Assembly: GCF_045679555.1 (NCBI RefSeq)
Contig: NC_092087.1
Span: forward strand, 24,057,367 to 24,121,366
Reading direction: 5' to 3'
Length of the DNA stretch: 64,000 nucleotides
From: Salvelinus alpinus
Lineage: Eukaryota; Chordata; Actinopteri; Salmoniformes; Salmonidae
The position numbers and the translations under genes are program-made. This document shows, piece after piece, positions 1-11,108 of the stretch. The stretch's first letter is position 1. Every line of letters begins with the position of its first letter. Under the pieces are notes generated by a model. The model worked only from the letters and a program-made list of their open reading frames with translations, made no database searches and had not been told where the DNA came from.

Positions 1-88
1 ATATGCAAATTGCCATCATACAAACTGAGGCAGTAGACTTTGTGAAAATTAATATTTGTGTCATTCTCAAAACTTTTGGCCACGACTG
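1..88 (-). mobile_element. Tc1-like element, terminal piece cut by window edge
   Basis: The bases are close to the reverse complement of the left end of the Tc1 element that starts at 15810, including the terminal GGCCACGACTG and a following TA target dinucleotide at 89-90. It is therefore the transposase-upstream end of a copy lying on the minus strand, whose body runs out of the window to the left. No coding sequence of it is visible here. Confidence 0.85.
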
Positions 89-89
89 T

Positions 90-590
90 AGACAGGAGAT
101 TTAGTGACAGAACTGTCATCTCTGTTTTCTGTCAATTATAGCTGTGAATGTATGAATGTTAAGTGGATTTCATTAGCACCATTTTTTTGTGTGTATATAG
201 TGAATAATTACCATACATTATTTTTGTAAAAATGTATTCCTTTTAGACAGATAGTCACGAGACTATTATCATGAAGTGTTGTCTGTGGTCGGCTACATTA
301 GGACAATGACATTTCAAGTGTGTATTGTATGTGACAAGACGTATTCTGTCTGTTAGTGGGCTGTCAAGGGTTACCTTTTCTATCCAGAAATATTGCTGTT
401 TGGAGCTGTAATTATGGCTTGCTTGTCTTTGTCAGTCATGTTTCTCTCATACAAATGTTTTAAATATTTGTAAAAAGATCCCCAGTACTGTGTTCAGTCA
501 GTGTGGTGGTCGTCTTCCCTGCTGGTGATGTTGTTGTAACTGCAGTGTAAAGACTACATTGGTGAATTGTTCTCTGTTCATCCCCAGGTG
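90..590. other. No gene seen; upstream of cidec
   Basis: AT-rich DNA without a supported coding region or recognised repeat. It ends in a pyrimidine-rich tract and CAG that could be a splice acceptor just before the first cidec coding exon, so part of it may be a 5' intron. Confidence 0.4.
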
Positions 591-628
591 CTGTTAGCGG
601 TGGATTCTGGTAGCAGTGGATCCAAAGG

Positions 629-681
629 ATGGATTATGCCATGAAGTCCCTTAGTCGTCTGTCTTCTGCTTTTCTCTCCAA
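629..681 (+). pseudogene. cidec: cidec exon 1 (coding part)
   Basis: The ATG at 629-631 opens MDYAMKSLSRLSSAFLS, closely resembling the start of mammalian CIDEC, and ends in phase 2 at a consensus donor GTAAGT (682-687). This exon itself is undamaged. A possible acceptor CAG lies shortly upstream near 588, so the 5' UTR may continue in an earlier exon. Confidence 0.75.
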
Positions 682-846
682 GTAAGTGCCTGATGCCGCA
701 GCACTGAGGGGGATGTGCTCCACCGGCAGCTCTGTTAGTTTATTTTAATATAAAATATATGCCATTAAGCAGACACTTTTATCCAAAGGGACTTAGTCAT
801 GCGTGCATACATTTTAAGTATGGGAAGTCCTGGGAATCAAACCCAC

Positions 847-3800
847 GCTCTAAGAAAAAAAAGGTGCTATCTAGAACCTAAAGGGTTCTTCAGCTGTTGC
901 TGTTAGAGAACCCTTTGAAGAACCCTTTTTAGTTCCAGGTAGAAAAAAACCTTTTAGGTTCCATGTAGAACCCTTTCCACAGAGGGTTCTACCTGGAACC
1001 AAAAGGGGTTCTACCTCAAATCAAATTGTATTGGTCACATACACATGGTTAGCAGATATTAATGTGAGTGTAGCGAAATGCTTGTGTTTCTAGTTCCAAC
1101 AGTGCAGTAATATCTAACAAATAATCTAACAATTCCCAACAACAACCAACAAAATATATGGATGAGCGATGGCCGAGCGGCATAGGCAAGGTGCAGTAGA
1201 TTATATAAAATACAGTATATACATGTGATATGAGTAATGTAAGATATGTAAAAATTATTAAAGTGGAATTATTTTAAGTGGCATTGTTTAAAGTGACTAG
1301 TGATCCATTTATTAAAGTGTCCAGTGATTGGGTCTTAATACAGTATATACATGTGATATGAGTAATGTAAGATATGTAGACGTTATTAAAGTGGCATTAT
1401 TTCGAGTGGCATTGTTTAAAGTGATTAGTGATCCATTTATTAAAGTGTCCAGTGATCGGGTCTCAATGTGGGCAGCAGCCTCTCTGAGTTAGTGATTGCT
1501 GTTTAGCAGTCTAATGGCCTTGAGATAGAAGCTGTTTCTCAATCTCTCTGTCCCAGCTTTGATGCTCCTCTACTGACCTCGCCTTCTGGATGATAGAGGT
1601 GTGACAGGCAGTGGCTCGGGTGTTTGTTGTCCTTGATGATCTTTTTGGCCTTCCTGTGACATCGGGTGCTGTATGTGTTATGGATGGCAGGTAGTTTGCC
1701 CCCGGTGGTGCGTTTAGCAGGCCGCACCACCCTCTTGAGAGCCTTGTGGTTGTGGGCGGTGCAGTTGCAATACCAGGCTGTGATACAGCCTGACAGGATG
1801 CTCTTGATTGTGCATCTGTAAAAGTTTGTCAGGGTTCTGTGTGACAAGCCAAATTTCTTCAGCCTCCTGAGGTTGAAGAGGCGCTGTTGCGCCTTCTTCA
1901 CCACACTGTATATGTGGGTGGACCATTTCAGTTTGTCTGTGATGTGTACGCCCAGGAACTTAAAACTTTCCATCTTCTCCACGGCTGAGGGTACTGGAGG
2001 GTACTATGGTGTTGAATGCTGAGCTGTAGTCAATGAACAGTATTCTTACATGGGTATTATTTTTGTCCAGATGGGATAGTGCAGTGTGATGGCGATTGCA
2101 TCATCTGTGGACCTGTTGGGGTGGTATGCAAACTGAAGTGGGTCTAGGGTGGCCGGTAAGGTGGCGGTGATATGATCTTTGACTAGCCTCTCAAAGCACC
2201 ATGATGACGGAAGTGAGGGCTACAGGGCGGTAGTCATTTAGTTCAGTTATCTTTGCCTTCTTGGGTACAGGAACAATGGTAGCCATCTTGAAGCATCTGA
2301 GGACAACAGACTGCGATAGGGAGCGATTTAAATATGTCCGTAAACACACCAGCCAGCTGGTCTGCACATGCTCTGATGAGGCGGCTAAGGATGCCGTCTG
2401 GGCCAGCAGCCTTGCGAGGGTTAACATGTTTAAATGTTTTACTCACGTCAGCCACTGAGAAGGAGAGGGGGGGGGTGCAGACTTTGTTAGCGAGTCGCGA
2501 CAGTGGCACTGTATTATCCTCAAAGTGTGCAAAGAAGGTGTTTAGTTTGTCTGGAAGCGTGACGTCGGCATCCGTGATGTGGCTGTTTTTGTAGTCCGGG
2601 ATTTCCTTTAGACCCTGCCACATACTTCTCGTGTCTGAGCCGTTGAATTGCGACTCCACCTTGTCCCTGTACCGGCATTTCGCTTGTTTGATTGCCTTGC
2701 GGAGGGTATAAGTACACTGTTTATATTCAGCCATATAGCCAGACCTCTTCCCATGGTTAAATGCGGAGGATCCCGCTTTTTTTTGCGAATGGCGACATCC
2801 ATCCACGGTTTCTGGTTAGGGTAGATTTTAATAGTCACAGTGGTTACAACATCTCCAATGCACTTATTTATAAACGCACTCACCGAGTCAGCGTATAGAT
2901 CAATATCATTCTCTGAAGCTGACTGGAACATATTCCAGTCCGCGTGATCAGAACAATCTTGGAGCGTGGCTTCCGATTGGTCAGTCCAGCGTTGAATGGT
3001 TCTCGTCACTGGTACATCCTGTTTGAGTTTCTGCCTATAAGCTGGCATGAGCGTTGTGGTCGGATTTGCCGAAGGGAGAGCGGGGGAGGGCTTTGTATGC
3101 ATCGCGGAAGTTAGAGTAGCAGTGGTCGAGAGTATTTTCCCTACGTGTCGCACAATCAATATGCTGATAACATTGAGGTAACATTGATCTCAAATTTGCT
3201 TTGTTAAAATCCCCAGCTACAATAAATGCAGCCTCGGGGTATATAGTTTCCAGTTTACATAAAGTCGAGTGAAGTTCTTGGTGTTTGCTTGAGGGGGGAT
3301 GTACACAGCTGACGAGAATTCTCTTTGTAGGTAGAATGGCCGGCGTTTGATTGTGAGGAATTCTAGGTCGGGTGAGCAGAAGGACTTGAGTTCCTGTGTG
3401 TTGTTATGATCGCACCATGAGTTGTTAATCATAAAGCATACACACCCGCCCTTCCTCTTCGCAGAGAGGTGTTTATCTCTGTCGTCACGATGCATGGAGA
3501 AGCCCGGTAGCTGGACCGATTCCGACAACATATCCCGAGAGAGCCATGTTTCTGTGAAACAGAGAGAGAGAGAGAGAGCCATGTTACAGCCTCTGATGTT
3601 TCTCTGGAAGGCAACCCTTGCTCGAATTTCGTCTACCTTGTTGTCAAGAGACTGGACATTGGCGAGTAGTATACTCGTGAGCGATGTGCCCGTCTACGGA
3701 GACTGACCAGAAGACCGCTCCGTCTGCCCCTTCTGCGGCGCAGTTGTTTTGGGTCGCCTACTGGGATCCGATCCATTGTCCTGGGTGGTGGTCCAAACAG

Positions 3801-4077
3801 AGGATCCGCTTCGGGAAAGTCGTATTCCTGGTCATAATGTTGGTAAGTTGACGTTGCTCTTATATCCAACTGTTCTTCCCGGCTGTATGTAATAAGACTT
3901 AAGATTTCCTGGGGTAACAATGTAAGAAATAATACATAAACTAAATAGGGCATAGTTTCCTAAGAACGCGAAGCGAGGCGACCATCTCTGTCGGCGCCAT
4001 CTGGAACCAAAAGGGTTCTCCTTCTCCTAAGGAGACAGCAGAAGAACCCTTTTGGAACAGTTTTTTTGTAAGAGTGC
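847..4077. mobile_element. Fold-back MITE (GGGTTCT repeats), split by a LINE
   Basis: The left arm (847-1016) and right arm (4001-4077) carry inverted copies of the same motifs (AGAACCCTTTT / AAAAGGGTTCT) and end in related termini around CTCTAAGAAAAAA and TTTTTTTGTAAGAG. The left arm is itself palindromic. It is a non-autonomous element without coding capacity, inserted between the A-box and B-box halves of the SINE above. Confidence 0.7.
1017..4000 (-). mobile_element. LINE family B, internally deleted copy
   Basis: Minus-strand remains of an APE-type non-LTR retrotransposon. Fragments in several frames encode endonuclease-like sequence (LCFTETWLSRD near 3550; RKGGCVCFMIN near 3440) and the N-terminal part of reverse transcriptase ([25 protein letters not shown]). 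At about 1998 the RT palm, including the catalytic aspartates, is lost: the text jumps to C-terminal sequence (KFLGVHITDKLKWS, 1539-1980). The 3' UTR lies at 1017-1500 and ends in ATTTG-type repeats. The clade is probably CR1-like (Rex1/Babar), which is tentative. Several frameshifts make it inactive. Its ends show a short near-duplication, ACCT / ATCT. Confidence 0.8.
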
Positions 4078-4210
4078 ACTATCCTGGTGTAGCAAGCGCT
4101 ATGCTTTACCAACTGAGCTACAGAGGACCACATTTAGAGTCAAGATCAGCATAATTGTCCAATACATTTGATAGTTTTTGACTCTGTGTGCTTGCATGTG
4201 TCTCCACCAG

Positions 4211-4360
4211 GTGTGTGACAGCCAGTGTGTCAGCCAGTGCCTCCATGACCCAGCAGCTCCTTGTCAGGTCTCGTCGGCCTAAGCCCTTCCAGGTCACCAG
4301 CGCTGACCGCAACGTTAAAAGGGAATCATGGCTAACGGGCTACGAGACCTACTCAACAAG
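4211..4360 (+). pseudogene. cidec: cidec exon 2, first half of CIDE-N, frameshifted
   Basis: The exon starts after a CAG acceptor at 4208-4210 and joins exon 1 in phase. It reads through TQQLLVRSRRPKPFQVTSAD, the basic start of CIDE-N. At 4317-4323 (AAAAGGG) one base is missing relative to the family frame: upstream reads RNVK in one frame, downstream MANGLRDLLNK in the next. The break lies in a homopolymer junction, where a sequencing error is also possible. The donor GTAAGG follows at 4361. Confidence 0.8.
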
Positions 4361-5193
4361 GTAAGGAGAACAAAGGAGGAAATGTGGAAGGGATGAAAGA
4401 GAAGGAAGAGGGTGCTTGAGAACGAGTACACGTTTAATAAGAGAGAAGAGTGGTTTATGAGTGATGGACAGTAAGGGAGGAGAAGGAAAGAGTCAGTCAC
4501 CTCTTCATCATAAATTTAAGCCACGGAACAATGTGACTCAGATGGTTAAAAGAATGGAGGACTGAAAGGATGGGTGAGTCAGAGACTTCCAAAGGGAAGC
4601 AGAGAACTGGCAGTTTCCCTCATAGGCTTGTATGCTGCAGTACGTGCCAGTGGTGTAGGCAGAAATCCGCTGATGGCAGGGCCAGCAAAAATGTAGGTGT
4701 GGCAAAAATTTGGGCACTCAAATCATCATTCAATTATCATAAAAACCTACCCTATACACTAATGTAATCGATCGAACACAACAAACCATCTAACGTGATT
4801 TCACATTACAGACCAAATAGTCTTGTAAATCAATGACTCTTGCAGTTAACATCCGACTTATATAGACCTACACATAATAAACCATAGGCCTATAGTTAAT
4901 AGACTATGGGACTAGAACATAATGCCCTGCTATAACAGTAATAATCACAATAGGCAGCCATAGCCTATATAGATTAGAACAGTGGTCACCAACCTTTACT
5001 TAGTCGAGATCACTTTGAGTCAAAATGAAAGTGAGGTGCAATTCCCAGTCTGTCGCGGGAGATCAAGTGTGATAGGCAATTTACATTGACTGGAAATATT
5101 GTTTCATGCAGAGAGGTCTGATTTTCTCCTTGTAGGCCTACCTCTTATTATAAATGTCATGGAATCAAATCTTGAGTCTCAAGCTAGGCTATC
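4361..5193. other. cidec intron; possible hAT terminal fragment
   Basis: No coding region is seen. At 4980 the sequence CAGTGGTCACCAACC resembles the terminal inverted repeat of many hAT elements and is followed by about 110 bp of similar character, but no opposite end was found, so this is only a possible remnant. Confidence 0.35.
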
Positions 5194-5624
5194 TGATGAC
5201 ACTGGTAATAGGTCAGTTGTTATATGATGACACTGGTAATAGGTCAGTTGCTATATGATGACACTGGTAATAGGTCAGTTGCTATATGATGACACTGGTA
5301 ATAGGTCAGTTGTTATATGATGACACTGGTAATAGGTCAGTTGTTATATGATGACACTGGTAATAGGTCAGTTGCTATATGATGACACTGGTAATAGGTC
5401 AGTTGTTATATGATGACACTGGTAATAGGTAAGTTGTTATATGATGACACTGGTAATAGGTCAGTTGCTATATGATGACACTGGTAATAGGTCAGTTGTT
5501 ATATGATGACACTGGTAATAGGTCAGTTGTTATATGATGACACTGGTAATAGGTCAGTTGCTATATGATGACACTGGTAATAGGTCAGTTGCTATATGAT
5601 GACACTGGTAATAGGTCAGTTGTT
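5194..5624. repeat. 31-bp minisatellite, 14 copies
   Basis: Fourteen head-to-tail copies of a 31-bp unit containing ATGACACTGGTAATAGG; unit starts are exactly 31 bp apart from 5194 to 5597. Copies are almost identical. They differ mainly at one T/C site (GTTGTTATAT versus GTTGCTATAT) and one C/A change in the eighth copy. It has no spacers and no open frame of note. Confidence 0.95.
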
Positions 5625-6099
5625 GCAATTTCACCTGACTGATGGTTATGTCTCAGCGGAGTGAGGAAGAGAGTGCGAGTTGAAGTGGAGAAGCATGTTT
5701 CATGATTTCAAAAAGTGTTAAAATAATGATCAGCGCTACAACGCTGTATTTGTCTCTGCATGTATTGAAACTGTCTTTAAGGCCTTCCATTAGATCAATG
5801 CAATCAGTGAAAATCACTGATATCATTTAACTTGGCAAATACGCTAACATCCTCTTTTATGCACAGTCTCTTGAAAATGGCAATTGGACTTATTTTTGGC
5901 TATTGAGTCTTGGCTAGCTAATGGTGAGTAGCCTACACAGTGTAGCCTAGCCTACACATTAGTATTTCGAAATTGATTGAAGTTCAATGTTTTGTTTTTT
6001 TAACACTTTTTTGGGGGGTGGGGGGGTAAATAATAGGCCTAAATGAAATAGTTTTTATGTACAGTACTAGATTTTATGTAAGATGGCCTTGAATGTCCT
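5625..6099. other. No gene seen
   Basis: AT-rich intronic DNA between the minisatellite and a Tc1 remnant. It contains a short G-run near 6013 and nothing else I can support. Confidence 0.4.
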
Positions 6100-6675
6100 G
6101 AGGCATCTGACACAATACCCCATAATAACAAAGCAAAAACAAGTTTGTAGAAATGTTTGCAAATGTAAAAAATTCAGACCCTTTACTCAGTACTTTGTTG
6201 AAGCACATTTAGCAGCGATTACAGCCTTGATTCCTCTTGGGTATGACGCTACAAGCTTGGCAGACCTGTATTTGGGGAATTTCTCCCATTCTCTGCAGAT
6301 CCTCAAGCTCTGTCAGGTTGGATGGGGAGCGTCGCTGCGCAGCTTTTCAGGTCTCTCCAGAGATGTTCAAGTCCGGGCTCCGGCTGGGACACTCAAGGAC
6401 ATTCAGAGACTTGTCCTGAAGCCACTCCTGCATTGCCTTGAGTGTGTGCTTAGGGTTGTTGTCCTGTTGGAAGGTGAACCTTCGCACCAGTCTGAGGTCC
6501 TGAGTGCTCTGGAGCAGGTTTTCATCAAGGATCTCTCTGTGCTTTATTTTTACTATTTTCTACATTGTGTGTAGATTATTGAGGGAAGATAACAATGTAA
6601 TCAATTATTAGAATATGGCTGTAACCTAAGAAAATGTGAAAAAAGTGAAGGTCTGAATACTTTCCAAAGACACTG
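6100..6675 (-). mobile_element. Tc1-like remnant, truncated
   Basis: The block contains the phrases typical of a reversed Tc1 transposase (CTCAAGCTCTGTCAGG, GGGCTCCGGCTGGGACA, GTTGTTGTCCTGTTGGAA) and ends in a Tc1 terminal sequence CTTTCCAAAGACACTG plus TA at 6676-6677. The left end and the C-terminal half of the transposase are missing. The open + strand frame across it is an antisense shadow. Confidence 0.75.
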
Positions 6676-6782
6676 TACAGTATATATAACCTCTGAGCCT
6701 TCTTCCCACAGAGTCCACTAGGTGGTGCCATTACACCGGGTCACCCAGGTAGAAGGGTGAAGAGGCCTCACTTCTGTGTATT

Positions 6783-7150
6783 ATCATCACATTTTATTTG
6801 TCACATTCACCGAATACAACTGGTGTAGACATTACCGTGAAATGCTTGCTTACGAGCCCTTCCCAACGATGCAAAGTTTTTAAATAAAGTGACACAAGGA
6901 ATAAAATAAAATACCCAAGAATGGAGATCTATACAGGGAGTACTAATACCAGGTCAATGTGTAGAGGTACAAGGTATCTGAGGTAGATGTGTATATGAAG
7001 GCAGGGTAAAGTGACTAGGCATCAGGATGAATAATAGTAGTCAAATAAAGAACAGAGTAGCGGCAGCAAATAAAAGTGTGTGTGTGTGTGTGTAATGTTT
7101 TGTCAGTATGCTCGTGCGTCTGTAGTGAATGTGTGTGGGAGTGTCAATGT
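6783..7150 (-). mobile_element. LINE 3' tail (third type)
   Basis: Reading on the minus strand this is a LINE 3' UTR with the phrase CATTTCACGGTAATGTCTAC and a short (GT)n tract at about 7076-7092. It shares layout with the family B tail but differs in sequence, so I treat it as a related family. It has no coding sequence. Confidence 0.55.
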
Positions 7151-7164
7151 TTATTTTTTGTTTA

Positions 7165-8705
7165 AAAAAAATCACCTTTATTTAACCAGGTAGGCCAGTT
7201 GAGAACAAGTTAGGCCAGTTGAGAACAAGTTATCATTTACAACTGCGACCTGGCCAAGATAAAGCAAAGTTGTGCGACACAAACAACACAGAGTTCAACA
7301 TGGGATAAACAAACGTACAGTCAATAACACAATAGAAAAATCTATATACAGTGTGTGCAAATGTAGTAAGATATGGGAGGTAAGGCAATAAATAATTACA
7401 ATTTAGCATTGACACTGGAGTGATAGATGTGCAGATGATGATGTGCAAGTAGAGATACTGGGGTGCAAAAGAGCAAAAATAAATAACAATATGGGGATGA
7501 GGTAGTTGGGTGGGCTATTTACAGATGGGCTATGTACAGGTGCAATGATCGGTAAGCTGCTCTGACAGCTGATGGTTAAAGTTAGTGAGTGAGATATAAG
7601 ACTCCAGCTTCAGTGATTTTTGCAATTTGTTCCAGTCATTGGCAGCAGAGAACTTGGCCAAAGGGGGAGTTGGCTTTGAGGGTGACCAGTGAGATATACC
7701 TGCTGGAGCGTGTGCTTCTGGTGGGTGTTGCTATGGTGACCAGTGAGCTGAGATAAGGCGGGGCTTTACCTAGCAAAGACTTATAGATGACCTGGAGCCA
7801 GTGGGTTTGGCGACGAATATGAAGCGAGGGCCAGCCAACGAGAGGATACAGGTCGCAGTGGTGGGTAGTATATGGGGCTTTGGTGACAAAACGGATGGCA
7901 CTGTGATAGACTACATCCAATTTGCTGAGTAGGGTGTTGGAGGCTATTTTGTAAATGACATCGCTGAAGTCGAGGATCGGTAGGATCAGTTTTAGGAGGG
8001 TGTTTAGCAGCGTGAGTGAAGGATGCTTTGTTGCGAAATAGGAAGCCGATTCTAGATTGAATTTTGGATTGGAGATGCTTAATGTGAGTCTGGAAGGAGA
8101 GTTTACAGTCTAACCAGACGCCTAGGTATTTGTTTTTGTTCACATATTTTAAGTCAGAACCGTCGAGAGTAGTGATGCTAGTCGGGCGGGCGGGTGCGGG
8201 CAGCGATTGGTTGAAAAGCATGCATTTAGTTTTACTAGCATTTAAGACCAATTGGAGGCCATGGAAGGAGTGTTGTATGGCATTGAAGCTCGTCTAGAGG
8301 TTTGTTAACACAGTGTCCAAAGAAGGGCCAGAAGTATACAGAATGGTATCATCTGCGTAGAGGGGGATCAGAGAATCACCAGCAGCAAGAGCGACATCAT
8401 TGATATATACAGAGAAAAGAGTCGGCCCATGAATTGAACCCTGCGGCACCCCCATAGAGACTGCCAGAGGTCCGGACAACTGGCCCTCCGATTTGACACA
8501 CTGAACTCTGAGAAGTAGTTGGTGAACCAGGCGAGGCGGTCATTTGAGAAACCAAGGCTGTTGAGTCTGGCGATAAGAATGTGATGATTGACAGAGTCGA
8601 AAGCCTTGGCCAGGTCGATGAAGATGGCTGCAGAGTACTGTCTTTTATTGATGCCGGTTTGTAGTGTGTGTATATCTGTGGCGGTCGGTGCCATTTTAAG
8701 ATTAG
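7165..8705 (-). mobile_element. LINE family A, 5'-truncated copy
   Basis: The minus strand matches the 3' half of the intact LINE at 32014-37010, from RT motif A (FIDLAKAFDSVNHHILI near 8600) through YADD near 8350 to the C-terminal region and the same 3' end (AATAAAGGTG preceded by a duplicated GTTGAGAACAAGTTA). The frame is broken in several places, for example near 8480 and 8000. It lies directly left of the perfect palindrome. Confidence 0.85.
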
Positions 8706-8714
8706 GGAGGACAT

Positions 8715-8946
8715 GTTTTATTATATGGCCTTATTTATATTACAGCATATTGGATGACTGTCATTTATATTCCATTCACCCAGCTCAATGTAACATTGAT
8801 AGGTTTTGCCTATTACATAATACTCTGTGTGTAGTGAGTATTATGTAATAGGCAAAACCTATCAATGTTACATTGAGCTGGGTGAATGGAATATAAATGA
8901 CAGTCATCCAATATGCTGTAATATAAATAAGGCCATATAATAAAAC
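8715..8946. repeat. Perfect 110-bp-arm palindrome
   Basis: The left arm 8715-8824 and right arm 8837-8946 are exact reverse complements over all 110 positions, with a 12-bp spacer (CTGTGTGTAGTG). No coding sequence. Perfect arms of this length imply a very recent origin, gene conversion between arms, or an assembly or sequencing fold-back artefact. Confidence 0.95.
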
Positions 8947-10350
8947 AAACTTTCGACTCTGTTCCCTATACCCATCATGCGGTTGCTACAACATAGCCTA
9001 CAAATTAAAGTTCATAACATAGAGAATCTGTCCAGAATGAGCCCTATGTGTTTCGATGGGCATAATATGCAGAGCTAAACTTGTCACCTGCTTCCCCACC
9101 CTTGGTACCAAAACTCTCATTGTTAGGATGGAGACATGCGCATCTCGTCATTTACAGTAGGTGCACAGGTTGAGAGACAAATTGGAGTAATCATGGTGAC
9201 AAACAGTGACACTTTCAATACAATCTTGCCTGTGTCTAGCTGATCTAGGGTGTAGACATTAGTCCAAACAGTTGCAGACCAGAGTTTCTATTGGACACAT
9301 TTAAGTAGGTTTATCCCTGTTTTTGTTCCATTTGCTTCCGTTTAAGAAACTATTTTCAACTGAAAAATAATGAATCAATCACACATACAGTTCACTTTCA
9401 TAGCAGCCACATATAAACAGCATCATCACTTTGCTCGTTATATAATTCCTTCTCACATCTACGCGCTCTCCTCCACTTACCTTTTCCCTTCGTTTGTGGA
9501 CTTCAGTGCACAACACAACAGCTGTCTGTGACCAGACGAGAAAAAAACCTTTCCAAGCCAAACCTTCATACCATAACCACTAACCACTACACACAGCCTA
9601 CATCGTTGTCAATGTCACCATATGGGCTAATGTCATAGTCAACATTGCTACTTGAACTAAGGCGTTACGAAACCGCTACAATTACGCAGTGCAGTTTAGT
9701 AGTTACACTGGCGGGCCCCGGTGGCAATAAATGTATAAAAACAAAAGCTTACCTTGACTTCGAAGAGTTCCTGTGATAGCCTTAGCCAGCTAGCTAACAT
9801 AAATGGCATTCCTCTCTGTTTGAGCTGGGTGTTTTGAATAGGCTAAATTAGCAAGCTGCATTAGCTAGTTAGCTGTGAACATGAGAAAAATATAACTAGC
9901 TCACTCTCTCTGTGCTGCTTCTCCTTAATTTTTGAATTAATTTGCTCAAAACTGTCCCAATTGTTTTTCACTCTCTTAGACTCAACTACTCCCCAAATGT
10001 TATGACTGCAGTGCCAACTAGCTGTAGCTTATGCTTTCAGTACTAGATTCATTATCTGATCCTTTGATTGAGTGGACAACATGTCAGTTCATGCTGCAAG
10101 AGCTCTGATAGGATGGAGGATGTCCTCCGGAAGTCATCATAATTACTGTGCAAGTCTATGGAAGAAGGTGAGAACCATGATTCTCTGAGGTTTTCTATTG
10201 AAGTCAATGTACCCAGAAGAGGACGGAAAATAGCTGTCCTCTGGCTACACCAGAGAATGCTGTTAAAGCTACTGTATATATATATATATATATACCATTC
10301 ATATGACTTGAGGGTAGAAGCTGTCTCTGAGCCTGTTGGTCCGAGAGGTC
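8947..10350. other. No gene seen; includes a dispersed repeat
   Basis: No supported coding region. The part 9020-9127 is a diverged match to 43335-43440 (shared phrase AATCTGTCCAGAAT and a block ending near TTGGTAGG), so it belongs to a dispersed repeat. A short (TA)n run lies at 10273-10293. Confidence 0.45.
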
Positions 10351-10527
10351 TGAATACTTATGTAAATAAGGTATTTCTGTTTATTTTTCACCTGTTCTTG
10401 CTTTGGCATTATGGGGTATTATGTGTAGATTGCTGAGGATATATAAAAAAAAATATCTCAGAATAAGGCTGTAACGTAACAAAATGTGGAAAAAGTAAAT
10501 GGGTCTGAATACCTTCCGAATGCACTG
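10351..10527. mobile_element. Tc1-like terminal fragment
   Basis: Ends in TCTGAATACCTTCCGAATGC followed by ACTG and TA, the terminal pattern of a Tc1-like element, preceded by the usual CATTATGGGGTATTATGTG subterminal phrase. Only this one end is present. Confidence 0.7.
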
Positions 10528-10532
10528 TAGGA

Positions 10533-11095
10533 CAATTTTAAGTCTCCCCGCGTTAGTCTCCACCCACCAGAAATGCTGCATCGGGGTGAGCAGTTTGTTG
10601 TTTGTTCATGGCCCCATACAGTTCGTTGAGCTACAGAGTGGTCTTGGCTTGTGGAGGGATGTAGGCAGACGTGATGATAATGGATGAGAACTGTCTTGGT
10701 AGATAAACGGGTCTACAGCTTACCATGAGGTATTCTAGATCAGATGAGCAAAAGCTCAAGATTTCCTTCACACTTGAAGCAGCACACCAGTTGTTATTTA
10801 TGAAAAAACACACTCCACCTTTCGAATTTCCCGATGCCGCCGTCTGATCCTGCCACGGCATGGAAAATCTGCCAGTACTATGTGCATAGCAGCAGCAGCA
10901 TCATCATCATCATCCAAACACATTTCAGTAAGACCTATCAATGCTGATGTGTTCTCAGATGAAGATGCAGTTGTAATAACCAGTCGTTTAGATAAGATGG
11001 AACAAAAGAGAAAATCTACTCCCATATTGCATATCAGAAATTATTCCGTTCAGATAAATGCAAAAGCATTCTTATTCTGGGCGAAGAGTTGAGGG
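10533..11095 (-). mobile_element. LINE endonuclease-domain fragment(s)
   Basis: On the minus strand 10861-10631 encodes an APE-endonuclease piece (WQDQTAASGNSKGGVCFFIN; YIPPQAKT), like that of LINE family B. The adjoining 11025-10870 includes SALIGLTEMCL, which resembles the LTETWL motif just upstream, followed by a run of aspartate and alanine codons from short GAT/GCT expansions. Frames are broken. Confidence 0.6.
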
Positions 11096-11108
11096 AAATT
11101 GTCTGACA

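Larger units (their letters stand above)
763..4137 (-). repeat. tRNA-derived SINE, split by a nested insertion
   Basis: On the minus strand, 4137-4078 reads as the 5' half of a tRNA-like SINE head (an A box of the type TAGCTCAGTTGGTA at about 4125). The matching B box (GATTCCCAG type) and SINE tail, ending near TGTCTGCTTAATGGC, continue at 846-763. The 3.2 kb between them is a MITE with a LINE inside it. Confidence 0.75.

Noticed and set aside
4078-4137. A tRNA gene on the minus strand
   Set aside because: Only the 5' half of a tRNA-like sequence; the B box lies 3 kb away as part of a SINE.
5194-5624. Possible CRISPR-like array
   Set aside because: Units are directly adjacent with no spacers, and the window is eukaryotic; it is a minisatellite.
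6083-6574. 163-codon + strand open frame
   Set aside because: It is antisense to a Tc1 transposase remnant; its sense is on the minus strand.
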